From positions 248,001 through 312,000 of the forward strand of contig NZ_SGWZ01000003.1 in NCBI RefSeq assembly GCF_004216755.1: a DNA stretch of 64,000 bases, written 5' to 3'. Of this stretch, positions 35,600-44,200 are shown piece after piece. The DNA comes from Kerstersia gyiorum. GTDB taxonomy: Bacteria; Pseudomonadota; Gammaproteobacteria; Burkholderiales; Burkholderiaceae_B. The notes below the pieces were generated by a model, which worked only from the letters and a program-made list of their open reading frames with translations, did not search any database and had not been told where the DNA came from. Both the position numbers and the translations under genes were made by a program. Within the stretch, counting starts at the first letter, position 1, and each line of letters opens with the position of its first letter.

Positions 35600-37405
35600 T
35601 CAATGCGCCATCACGTTGGCGGCGGCCTGCGCTGGCGCCGACAGATACTGGCCCTGCACCAACGACAGATGGTCGGCCACCGGCCCCAGTACCAGCACCG
35701 GCATGAACTGCAGCAATGTCATGGCGACCACGATAGCCACCAGGACCAGCGCGAATGTCGGGGTTTCAACCTGTAGGCTGCCGCTGCCCTCGGGCATGCG
35801 CCGTTTGCAGGCCAGCCTGGCGGCAATGACCAGGGGCACGATCAGGCCCGGGTAACGTCCCGCCGCCAGCGCCAGGCTGGCGGTCACGTTCCACCAGACG
35901 CTGTTGTCCGCCAGGCCTTCGAAACCAGAACCATTGTTGGCGAAGGCCGAGGTGTACTCATAGAACACCTGGCTGAGCCCATGGAAGCCGGGATTTGATG
36001 TGCCCGCCAGGCCCGGGACGGAAACCGTCACCGCAGTCAGCACCAGCAGCACTACGGGTTGCAGCAACAACAGCCCGGCCAGCAGGCGGATTTCCGGCGC
36101 CTCGATCTTGCGCCCGAACAGTTCAGGCGAGCGGCCCGTCATCAATCCGGCCAGGAAAACTGCCAGCAATAGATAAACCATGAACTGCTGCAGACCGCAG
36201 CCTATGCCGCCCCAGATGGCATTGACCAGCATATCGCCCAAGGAAACCAGGCTGGTCAGCGGCGCCAGCGAATCATGCATGGAAACAACCGAACCGTTGG
36301 ACGTCTGGGTGGTCAGCGCGGCGTACAGCGCCGATGGCGCCGCGCCCAGCCTGACTTCCTTGCCCTCCATCAGGGCAGGCGCCGCCGCCGTGGCGGAATA
36401 GGCCTCGGACCAGACCGCAAGCCCCGCCGACACCAGCGACATGCCCAGCATCGTGCCGAATACCAGCGCACTCAGGCGCCGCCTGCCGGTAAACGCGCCC
36501 ACCATGAAAGTCACGGCCACCGGCACGAGTATCAGGGCCAGGGTTTCAAGCAAATTCGACAGCGGCGTCGGATTTTCCAGGGCGACCGTACCATTCGGCC
36601 CGTACCAGCCGCCGCCATTGGTACCCAGTTGCTTGATGGCCACCATGGGTGCGACAGGCCCCACGGGAATTTTCTGTGCCTGTCGTTCCGCCGAGGCTTC
36701 CAGCAGCGTTGCCAGTGGGCCGCCGGACAAGGTCGCGGGTACGCCCTGGCTGGTCAGCAGCACCGACAAGACCAGGCACAAGGGCAACATGAATCGCAAA
36801 GTGGGCCGGATCACATCGACCCAGAAGTTGCCGACATCCACTGCGGCAGGCGTGGCCGGGGTGATCGCGGTAGCCGGGGTCGCCGAGGTAGCCTGGATGG
36901 CATCCGTGCCCGCCGGCGCACCTGCGTCGCGACGGCCGCCGAAGAAAGCCCGCAGGCTGGCCGTCACGACAGCCAGGCCCATCATGGGTGTCACCACCTG
37001 CAAGGCCACGATGCCAGCCATCTGCGACAGATAGGAAAGCTGTGCCTGGCCCGAGTAATGCTGCTGGTTGGTATTGGTCAGGAAGGACACCATGGTGTGC
37101 AGTGCCAGATCCCAGCTCATGTTGGGCGCGTCATCCGGATTCAGGGGCAGCCAGGCCTGCGTCATCAACAGGGCCCACACCAGCACGGCCAGCACCGCGT
37201 TGCTCGCCAGAAATGCCATGGCATAGCCTTTCCAGCTCATGCCGCTTGCCGCCCGGACGCCCAGCAGCGCATACAGCGGACGTTCCAGCCGCAGGAATAT
37301 CGCATCGCCCCACATGGGCGCGCCGCGCATCACGGTCGCCAGATAGCGCCCCAGGGGCCAGCCCAGGATGACAGCCACGACAAAGACCAGGAGGAACTCA
37401 GCCAT
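35600..37405 (-). CDS. kdpA: Potassium-transporting ATPase subunit KdpA
   Basis: KdpA binds and conducts potassium and is related to Trk/Ktr channels. It is a polytopic protein with about ten helices and four selectivity-filter-like segments, for example NTNQQHYSG, TNGGGWYGPN and FANNGSGFEG. The length of 601 residues is a little above E. coli KdpA (557), mostly from an Ala/Thr-rich insertion near residues 175-200. No kdpF-like small gene is visible before it. Confidence 0.96.
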   Translation of the reverse strand: MAEFLLVFVVAVILGWPLGRYLATVMRGAPMWGDAIFLRLERPLYALLGVRAASGMSWKGYAMAFLASNAVLAVLVWALLMTQAWLPLNPDDAPNMSWDLALHTMVSFLTNTNQQHYSGQAQLSYLSQMAGIVALQVVTPMMGLAVVTASLRAFFGGRRDAGAPAGTDAIQATSATPATAITPATPAAVDVGNFWVDVIRPTLRFMLPLCLVLSVLLTSQGVPATLSGGPLATLLEASAERQAQKIPVGPVAPMVAIKQLGTNGGGWYGPNGTVALENPTPLSNLLETLALILVPVAVTFMVGAFTGRRRLSALVFGTMLGMSLVSAGLAVWSEAYSATAAAPALMEGKEVRLGAAPSALYAALTTQTSNGSVVSMHDSLAPLTSLVSLGDMLVNAIWGGIGCGLQQFMVYLLLAVFLAGLMTGRSPELFGRKIEAPEIRLLAGLLLLQPVVLLVLTAVTVSVPGLAGTSNPGFHGLSQVFYEYTSAFANNGSGFEGLADNSVWWNVTASLALAAGRYPGLIVPLVIAARLACKRRMPEGSGSLQVETPTFALVLVAIVVAMTLLQFMPVLVLGPVADHLSLVQGQYLSAPAQAAANVMAH

Positions 37406-37727
37406 GACAGCCCTCCCGGCACCGGCATCCGCACGCTGCAGGATGCCTTCGGCTCAATGAAAAAATGGATTCGAGAAACATGACACAACTCGCAGGACAT
37501 GGCGAAACAGCCATGGCCCGCAGTATTCCGCCCGCCCCCGTAAAGTATCCATTCACCAAAATGAGCCGTACATAAACTCTACATAAATTCGCTCACTCAC
37601 CCATCAGGGGGGCTTTCCCGTCCCCCAGGGGACTGCCGGAAATTAGGGGATAACCCTGGTTTTTTACGCAAAACCGCCTTGAATTTACGCCGAATTTACG
37701 ACCCGCCCAAAGGGGAAGGGCTATCGT
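37406..37727. promoter_or_regulatory. kdp control region with two sets of 11-bp-spaced direct repeats
   Basis: On the minus strand, TTTATGT occurs twice with 11-base spacing (37570-37587). On the plus strand, GAATTTACG occurs twice in tandem with 11-base spacing (37681-37700), and a further TTTACG stands at 37663. Tandem half-sites one helical turn apart are how OmpR-family regulators such as KdpE bind. I therefore infer KdpE sites facing kdpA on one side and the small divergent gene on the other. The -10 boxes cannot be placed with confidence. Confidence 0.55.
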
Positions 37728-37928
37728 ATGCCCGCCAGAAGCAAGCGGATATCAGTCATGCCACAAATACTTCAGGACCTCACCTTTATTCTGATTGTCG
37801 CGGTGCTCTTCACCGCCCCCCTTTACTGGATCAACCGCCCCAAGAAAAAACGGGACGAGGGATCCGGTCGTGCCTCGCTGCCCGGTTTCTCCGGCATGTC
37901 CAAGCAGAAAACGCCTGGCGCCGACTGA
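37728..37928 (+). CDS. Small membrane protein divergent from kdp
   Basis: This 66-residue frame has one hydrophobic helix (LTFILIVAVLFTAPLYWI) followed by a basic stretch (NRPKKKRDEG) that suggests a cytoplasmic tail under the positive-inside rule. AGGG stands seven bases before this ATG; a second in-frame ATG ten codons later would give 56 residues. It is divergently placed from kdpA behind tandem repeats of an OmpR-type pattern. I do not recognise the family. A role linked to potassium stress is only inferred from position. Confidence 0.6.
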   Translation: MPARSKRISVMPQILQDLTFILIVAVLFTAPLYWINRPKKKRDEGSGRASLPGFSGMSKQKTPGAD

Positions 37929-38004
37929 ACGTGCCGGCGACGGCGCGAACGCCGCAGGCCCGTCCCGAACGGATCTGCTGACTACTGCAACACCCCGGCC
38001 TGAC

Positions 38005-38040
38005 GAAAAAAAGCCCAGTTCGCAGTGTGAACCGGGCTTT
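38005..38040 (-). terminator. Rho-independent terminator of the MscS-family gene
   Basis: On the minus strand AAGCCCGGTTC and GAACTGGGCTT form a stem with one mismatch, followed by a run of seven Ts. It begins 26 bases after the channel gene stop. The plus strand reading has no U-run. Confidence 0.9.
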
Positions 38041-38065
38041 CGGTTTGCCATGGCCGACGCTGTCG

Positions 38066-39082
38066 TCAGCCGTCTTTTTCCATATAGAGCGTTTGCGTCG
38101 GGAAGGCGAAATCCGCGCCATGCTGCTGCACGATGTCTATGATCTTCAGGTAGACCTCCTGCTGCGCATCCAGCCAGGCCGCCCACTTCGTGGTTTTGGT
38201 GAAGCAATAGACCATGATATTGAGCGAAGAATCGGCAAAGGCATTGAAGTAGACCAGCATGGTTTCGGACTGGTCGATATTGGCATCCTGCATCAGCATC
38301 TTGCGGATATCCTCGACGATGACGCGAATCTTGCCGGCGTCCTCGTAGCGCAGGCCGATCTCGACATTGATCCGGCGGTTCGTCATGCGGCCCGGATTCT
38401 CGACGCTGATGGACGAGAACAGGGAGTTCGGCACGTACAGCGGACGATTGTCGAAGGTCATGATTTTGGTGAGACGCCAGCCTATCTCCACCACCGTGCC
38501 CTCGATGTTCCTGTCCGGTGAACGTATCCAGTCGCCGATATTGAATTGACGGTCGAAATACAGCATCGTGCCGGAAAACACATTGCTCAGGATATCCTTG
38601 CCTGCCATGCCGATGGCAATGCCGCCAATGCCGCCGAAAGCCAGCAGGCCAGACATGCTCAGCCCGAAATGTTCGCCGAAGAACAGCAGCAGCACGATAA
38701 ACACGACGAACTTCATGACGCGGGCGATCATGCGTGTGGAAGTCGGGTCGCTGCCCTTGTTGATCTGGGTCTTTTCCAGCCGGTTGATCAGCAGGGAAAG
38801 CTGGCGCAACAGCACCCAGGCAATAACAATGACCGCCATCAGGTCCACCATGCGGGGCGCCAGCCACGTCAGGTGGTAATCGTCTATCGCCATATGGGCG
38901 TAATGCCGCGCGACAGCCACTGCAGAGAACAGGACGATCACCTGCACCACGTGGACAATAATGCTGCGCGACCAGTTCCGCTTGCGCCGCTCCACCATTG
39001 CAATAATGATGGCCCCCAGCAAACAGGCTGCCAGAACACCTGCGCCAACCAGATACTTGATCAACAATTCGTGGCCTTCCAC
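38066..39082 (-). CDS. MscS-family mechanosensitive ion channel
   Basis: These channels open under membrane tension and release solutes after hypo-osmotic shock. There are about five hydrophobic helices; the last carries the pore-lining motif GGIGGIAIGMAGKDILSN, and the cytoplasmic beta domain begins FDRQFNIGDWI. The GTG at 39082 has AAGGAG five bases upstream, giving 338 residues; a longer reading upstream lacks support. The five-helix layout is nearer to YbdG or YnaI than to small MscS. It stands near the kdp genes, both being osmotic functions, but has its own terminator. Confidence 0.9.
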   Translation of the reverse strand: MEGHELLIKYLVGAGVLAACLLGAIIIAMVERRKRNWSRSIIVHVVQVIVLFSAVAVARHYAHMAIDDYHLTWLAPRMVDLMAVIVIAWVLLRQLSLLINRLEKTQINKGSDPTSTRMIARVMKFVVFIVLLLFFGEHFGLSMSGLLAFGGIGGIAIGMAGKDILSNVFSGTMLYFDRQFNIGDWIRSPDRNIEGTVVEIGWRLTKIMTFDNRPLYVPNSLFSSISVENPGRMTNRRINVEIGLRYEDAGKIRVIVEDIRKMLMQDANIDQSETMLVYFNAFADSSLNIMVYCFTKTTKWAAWLDAQQEVYLKIIDIVQQHGADFAFPTQTLYMEKDG

Positions 39083-39282
39083 TGTTTCTCCTTGTCGGGC
39101 GGTGGTAGCGGCGCGCCCTATGCCTGATACGCAGCCAGAATTATAAAGAGCCGCCCGCCAGGCATTGCCAGCGGTCTGTAACCGACTCTCGCGTCCTTGC
39201 TCGACTTGAGCCGCGTGCTTCCTGCGCCGGCCCTTGCCCGGCAATCATGCGCCAGCCCCCTTACTTCCGCCTGGGCAGATTG

Positions 39283-39894
39283 TCAGGCGCCGCCGTTCTG
39301 CCAGCGCAGGTATGCCGTGCGGGTCACGTCCGACACCGACTCCAGCACTTTCTGCCGCGTCACCTGGTGGCGCACCTGCAAGCGGGCATCGGCCACCAAC
39401 CGCGATTTGCAGTACCAATGGCAACTGTGCTGGAACAGGTACAGTTCGGCCGACAGGTGATACGCGCGCTGCTTGGCATCCCAGCCCTCAACATTGTCCA
39501 CCACGTGGCGCAAGCCGGCGGCATGGATGGCGAGCAAGATGCGGAAATCACGCGTGGCACCCGGCAGCAAGCGCTCCAGATAGGGAATGCAAATGGCGAA
39601 ATTGCCCATGGCAGTCGCCGCCTGGCTTTCCTGGCGCATGGATTTCGCCAGCGACTGGGCCTGCGCAGCCACGGCCCGCTCTGCCTGCGTAAATGTTTCC
39701 AGCACCTGCAGCTGGCGGATTTCGGAAGGCTCGTGGATGGCACGCGCATAGCCTTGCGTCAACGTTTCCATATGGCGTTCCAGCTGCAAATTGGCGAGAT
39801 GGCTGCCCAGCAGCGCGATATGCGCACGCTGGTAGCGCGCACGCAGCACCTGCAACACCAGTGCAAGCGCCAAAAGGATCAAAACAATGTCCAT
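39283..39894 (-). CDS. Uncharacterised membrane-anchored protein
   Basis: I do not recognise this 203-residue protein. An N-terminal hydrophobic helix (VLILLALALVLQVL) is followed by a predominantly helical, charged soluble part rich in Ala, Gln and Arg, with a few aromatic clusters such as LFQHSCHWYC. GAAGGG precedes the ATG. It lies between the MscS-family gene and tRNA-Gly on the same strand, with terminators on the tRNA side, so it is probably transcribed alone. Confidence 0.7.
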   Translation of the reverse strand: MDIVLILLALALVLQVLRARYQRAHIALLGSHLANLQLERHMETLTQGYARAIHEPSEIRQLQVLETFTQAERAVAAQAQSLAKSMRQESQAATAMGNFAICIPYLERLLPGATRDFRILLAIHAAGLRHVVDNVEGWDAKQRAYHLSAELYLFQHSCHWYCKSRLVADARLQVRHQVTRQKVLESVSDVTRTAYLRWQNGGA

Positions 39895-40007
39895 CGCATC
39901 CCTTCACTATTTGACCGGCGCTGCGGCATCAAAGGCAGCGCCTTCCGGCTCATTGCACCGCGGCAGAGCGCCGAAGCATCCCTGTTTCGCTGGCACGCGG
40001 ACAGCAA

Positions 40008-40042
40008 ACAAAAAGGCCCAAACCGAAGTTTGGGCCTTTTTT
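40008..40042. terminator. Bidirectional terminator after tRNA-Gly
   Basis: AAAAGGCCCAAAC and GTTTGGGCCTTTT form a perfect 13-bp stem with a four-base loop, with T-runs on both strands. It starts seven bases beyond the tRNA 3' end. Confidence 0.92.
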
Positions 40043-40048
40043 GAATTC

Positions 40049-40124
40049 TGGAGCGGGAGACGAGTCTCGAACTCGCGACCTCAACCTTGGCAAGGTTGCG
40101 CTCTACCAACTGAGCTACTCCCGC
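40049..40124 (-). tRNA. tRNA-Gly (anticodon GCC)
   Basis: The minus strand folds as a 76-base cloverleaf: acceptor stem GCGGGAG/CTCCCGC, D arm GCTCAGTTGGTAGAGC, anticodon arm CAACC-TTGCCAA-GGTTG, T arm GCGAG-TTCGAGA-CTCGT with one G-T pair, discriminator T and encoded CCA. The anticodon GCC reads glycine codons GGC and GGT. Confidence 0.97.
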
Positions 40125-40157
40125 ATTTCGTCTTGCTTGCGCTGCAACGAAAAATAA

Positions 40158-40187
40158 ATAATAACCTGTTTTTTCGGATTTGAGCAA
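40158..40187 (-). promoter_or_regulatory. Sigma-70-type promoter of tRNA-Gly
   Basis: On the minus strand TTGCTC (-35, 40182-40187) and TATTAT (-10, 40158-40163) are 18 bases apart and would start transcription about 25 bases before the tRNA. The region is AT-rich for this genome. Confidence 0.55.
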
Positions 40188-40328
40188 GCCCTTCCAACGA
40201 ATTTTGTCAGCGAAGGCCGATTCCATTGCACACGCCATGCAACATGTCTCAAAAACACAACAAAACCATGGGGTCCAGCACTGTCTCTGCATGGACGGCT
40301 GGACATCCGGCCCGCCGTCCTGCCCAGC

Positions 40329-40358
40329 GGGTGGCGCAGCAGCCAGGCTGCGCCACCC
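40329..40358 (-). terminator. Hairpin after the lipoprotein operon
   Basis: GGGTGGCGCAGC and GCTGCGCCACCC form a perfect 12-bp stem with a six-base loop, about 50 bases after the stop of the lipoprotein gene at 40410. No U-run follows. It is the likely end of the two-gene lipoprotein transcript. Confidence 0.65.
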
Positions 40359-40409
40359 GCGCTACCCGCGCGCTGGATGCTCGGGTAGCGATGCCATGCC
40401 TGGCCTGCC

Positions 40410-41192
40410 CTACTGGCAGAACAGATTGGCTTCGTTCACCCTGGACACGCGCAACATATCCACCTGCCCGCTGAAATGCTCGCTGGCCGGCGTCGTCGGG
40501 CGTGCGCCCAGCATCAGCGCACTGGCTGAGCGAGAAAGCAAGGGTGCGCCTGCCGTCTTGCCAAAACCGGGGCCATCCTCGCAATTGAGCTGCAAGCTGA
40601 CATTCTGCCCGTCGGACACGATATACAACTCGTTCCAGCGCTCCGGGCCTTCGAGCGGCAGAAGCAGGCGCTTGCCTTGCACCGGAAACTGCACCACCAC
40701 GCTGGCACTGCCCGCTTCCACGTTGAATACGCCCGTTCCCAGCGACATGAGGGTCTGCAATGCCTCGCCTGCCGCCGGCTTGAAGCGCAGGTGGATGGCG
40801 AAGACTTCGCCGATGGGGGTGGCGGCAAACAGCGAATCCTCAGGCGTGCGCAATTGCGCAGGCAAGGCTTCATCGTCGGCATTGATCTGGATGATCTTGC
40901 CGCCGATGTCGCTGTTGCCGCGTTCCATATAGCGCTCTGCCACCGGTTGCAGGCTGGCATCCTCCAGCACCAGGTCATTGCTGTAGGGCGAGTTGTCGTT
41001 GATGCAGATGGCAGCGGCGCCGTCCAGGCAGGTTTCCGTCTGCATGATCCAGAAACCCAGGGTATCGCCATTCACCGGCATGGTTTCAACCGATATTTCC
41101 CTGTCCTCGACCACGGTATCCGTGCCTCCGCAGGCCGCCAGCGGCAACGCCGCTGCGGCGATCAGGCGTTTGAGCCATTGAGTGTTGTTCAT
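40410..41192 (-). CDS. Lipoprotein with a LamG-like fold, partner of the NAGPA-phosphatase gene
   Basis: The 260-residue protein begins MNNTQWLKRLIAAAALPLAAC, whose end is a lipobox. The rest is beta-rich with the pattern of a concanavalin/LamG-type sandwich, for example NVEAGSASVVVQFPVQGKR and WNELYIVSDGQNVSLQLN. Four or more cysteines lie in the mature part (ETCLDGAAAICI, LNCEDG and the terminal LFCQ). AAGGA stands nine bases before this ATG. It starts only 13 bases after the large lipoprotein gene and must share its transcript. It may bind glycans for that enzyme, but this is inference. Confidence 0.7.
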   Translation of the reverse strand: MNNTQWLKRLIAAAALPLAACGGTDTVVEDREISVETMPVNGDTLGFWIMQTETCLDGAAAICINDNSPYSNDLVLEDASLQPVAERYMERGNSDIGGKIIQINADDEALPAQLRTPEDSLFAATPIGEVFAIHLRFKPAAGEALQTLMSLGTGVFNVEAGSASVVVQFPVQGKRLLLPLEGPERWNELYIVSDGQNVSLQLNCEDGPGFGKTAGAPLLSRSASALMLGARPTTPASEHFSGQVDMLRVSRVNEANLFCQ

Positions 41193-41205
41193 AGTCTTCA
41201 TTCCT

Positions 41206-44200
41206 TCAGCGCGCCACCGTGGCGCGGGGTTGCAGGATGACGTCATCGACCACTTGCCCCGCCAGTGTCTTGGTGAGGACATGCATGCGGTCGCCACGGA
41301 TGGACAGCGTGGTATAGGTATTGACGTTGTCATCGAACAGCACGTCCGCCACGCGGGCAATGCCGTTGCCATCGTTGTCGTAGTACTTGGCCGAATCCGA
41401 CCCTGCGATCAGATAGGTAGCCCCGCCCAGGCGCGGCACGCCACCTACCAGCGGCACCGAACGCGAATACATGTGGTCATGGCCACTGATCACCAGGTCT
41501 ATCCCGGCCGCATCGACCACCGGCGGGATGTACTTGGCCGACCGTCCGTTGCCAGACGCCGGATTGCCGTTGTAGGGCGGGCGGTGCAGCATCAGGATCT
41601 TCCAGGTCTTGGCGCTGGCCTTCATGTCGGCTTCCAGCCACTGCGTCATCGTCGTCCAGTCGGCCTCTTCCAGCATTTCCGTGCTGACCACGGCAATATG
41701 CGCATTGCCATAGTCAAAGCTGTAATTGGCACTGTCGAAAGGCGCGGCGCTGCTGCCTGCCGCCATCGGCAGCCGGAACATGGACGCGAACTTGCTTGCC
41801 CCTTCGTTGATGACCTCGTGATTGCCCTGCGCCGGCACGAATACCTTGGACGCCAGCGCCCCCTCCCCTTCCAGGGCATCGAAGAACAGGCGGACCAGAC
41901 GGTAGTCGCTCAGGTCGTCGGTAAAATCGCCGACGTGCAGGATCAATTCGCTGCCGGGCAGCTGGGCCATCATCTTCTTGTACAGGTCGCGCACCAGGCC
42001 ATTGCCATCGAAAATATTTTCATTGGCCGCCGTTTGCGTATCGCCAAACAACACGATGTCCACCTGGTCGTCGCCGTTATCCGTCAGCACGGTATAGACG
42101 GGGCTCATGCTGCCCGCACCGTCACCCACGCTGTAGTGATACGTCTTGCCCGGCTTGAGACCAGTCAGCTTCGCATGGTGCACGCGCACCGCACCCGATT
42201 CCGCGCCATAGAAAAACGGCAGGATCTCGGAGTTGCCGGTCGCGCTTTGCGACAGCGCTTCGGTGTCGCCGTAATGCACGACGGACGCCTGGCTGCCCAG
42301 CGCGGTGTACCAGGTGACGTTCAGTTCGGACGGGCTCGCCGCCGGCGTCAGATAAACATGGCGCGGCGCGGCATCCAGGCGTTCGACCAGGGCCTGCACC
42401 TTGGTCATCAGCGAGGAACCCACGCTGTCATAGACCCGGAAAATCAGGTCTTGCGAGCTGGTGCCGGCCGGCAGCTGCACACGCAACATGCCATGCTCGT
42501 CCGTCACCCCCAGGATGCGCACTTCCGTCACCGTATCGTTGGCGCTGTTGTAGACCAGCGATTCGATCGTTACGCCGCGCGCCGGCTTGCCATCCGCGCC
42601 GACGACCAGCAGTTCGGTCGCCTGCCCGCCCACGCCCCAATGGGTCATCAGCGTATAGCGCCCGCCCACCGGCTTGCGGATCACCGGGTGATACCAGGTC
42701 TTGCCATCGACTTCCGCTGCAGCCGTCACTGAAATATCCGTGTTCTGGATATAGTCCTTGACCTTCAGGCGCAAGGTGGCGATGGTTTGCGTGTTGTCCT
42801 TGAAGCCGTTGAACGTGGCTTTCAAGGTACCGCTGCCGGTACTGACCTGGCTGGGCGTCAGGTCGGCGGGCAACAATTCCAGGCTGGTCTTGGTGGCGTC
42901 ATAGCTCAGATGCAGCACCATTTCGCTGAAGTTCGCTGCGCCCACTACACGGATGGGCAGATCGAAAGTCCCACCCGGGTAGAACTCCACATTGTTGCTT
43001 TCGATATGGATGCGCGGCGCACCGGTCACCACGTTGAACATCAGGTCGCCGGCGGAAACGTTGCCGTTGATGTCAAGAACGCGGTAATCCAGGCGGTGCC
43101 AGCCATCGGCGAGACCGGAGGCCTGGTATTCCAGGCGGTCGGTACCGTTGCTGCTGGTCTTGGCGCTGATATCCTGGCCGTCGAGCTTCAGTTCGAAGTT
43201 GTTGAAATCAACGCCCGAAGCGTCCGCCAGCTGCAGGCTGATCCTGGGCGAGTGGCTATCCACCGTTTCGCCGCTGGCAGGCGTCACCACGACGCCCGGC
43301 CCCTGCAGGTCGGTGTTGTCGCTATAGACGGCGGTGAAGTTGTCCAGCAGCACATGCGAATCTATGCGCTCGGCAGTTTTCAGCACCAGGAAGCGGAAAG
43401 GCTGGGAGAAACGCAGCGGTTCACGGTAGCCCTCGGGAATTTCGGCCATCATGAAGTTCCAGCCACGCTCTGGCAGCCCTTCGCCATCATTGTTGTAGTT
43501 GATGGTGATCTGCTTGTTGTCAGCGTCCACCAACAGGCCGCGTACCCACCAGACCTTGCCGGCCAGTTCATCCGGAATGTAGACATTCACGCCCAGGTAC
43601 TTGGGATAGCCCGGCAGCGTCTTGACCTTGCCTGGATCGGTCACATAGGCGCCGAAGGTACCCGGAGACTTCGGATCGGTTTCCCAGGACAGGCGCATCG
43701 AATATTCACCCGCAAACACCGGGTCGCTGACGCGTTCCAGCGTCACGGCCTTGTGGCGCGCTCCACTTCCGGCGTACATGCTCACGTCACCCTCGAAGTC
43801 ATCGACAATCACCGGCGGCACGCCAATATCCACCTTGACCGTAGCGGACTGGTCGCCATAGCTGACCGTGACCTGGCAGCTGCGGCCCTGCACGGCGCCT
43901 GCCGTCAGCACGCCGGTCGAGGCGTTGATGGCACAGTCTGCGGCATTGTCCACGGTGTACTTCAGCACCCCGCTTTCATAGCTGACGGAACGGCCGCCGC
44001 TGGTCAGCACCGGCTTGAGCGCCAGGGTGGCGCCGCTGTCCAGCGTATACACGTTGCGCGGAAAGGCAATGGTGTCGATGCTGGACACGACATTGACGCG
44101 GGCCACCCCCTTTTTATCGCCGGCACGCGCCACGACATAGCCTTCCGCCTGCTGCCCGCCTGCCTTGAAGGCGCCGGTCACCTTGTCGATCAGGCCCAGG

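Noticed and set aside
37399..37482. Frame of 27 codons upstream of and overlapping kdpA, considered as kdpF
   Set aside because: Its product is Cys- and Arg-rich at the end and has no transmembrane helix, unlike KdpF.
40049..40124. Reading of the tRNA anticodon as GGC (alanine)
   Set aside because: That reading comes from the plus strand of a nearly self-complementary anticodon arm. The functional minus strand has GCC, and the acceptor and D arms match tRNA-Gly.
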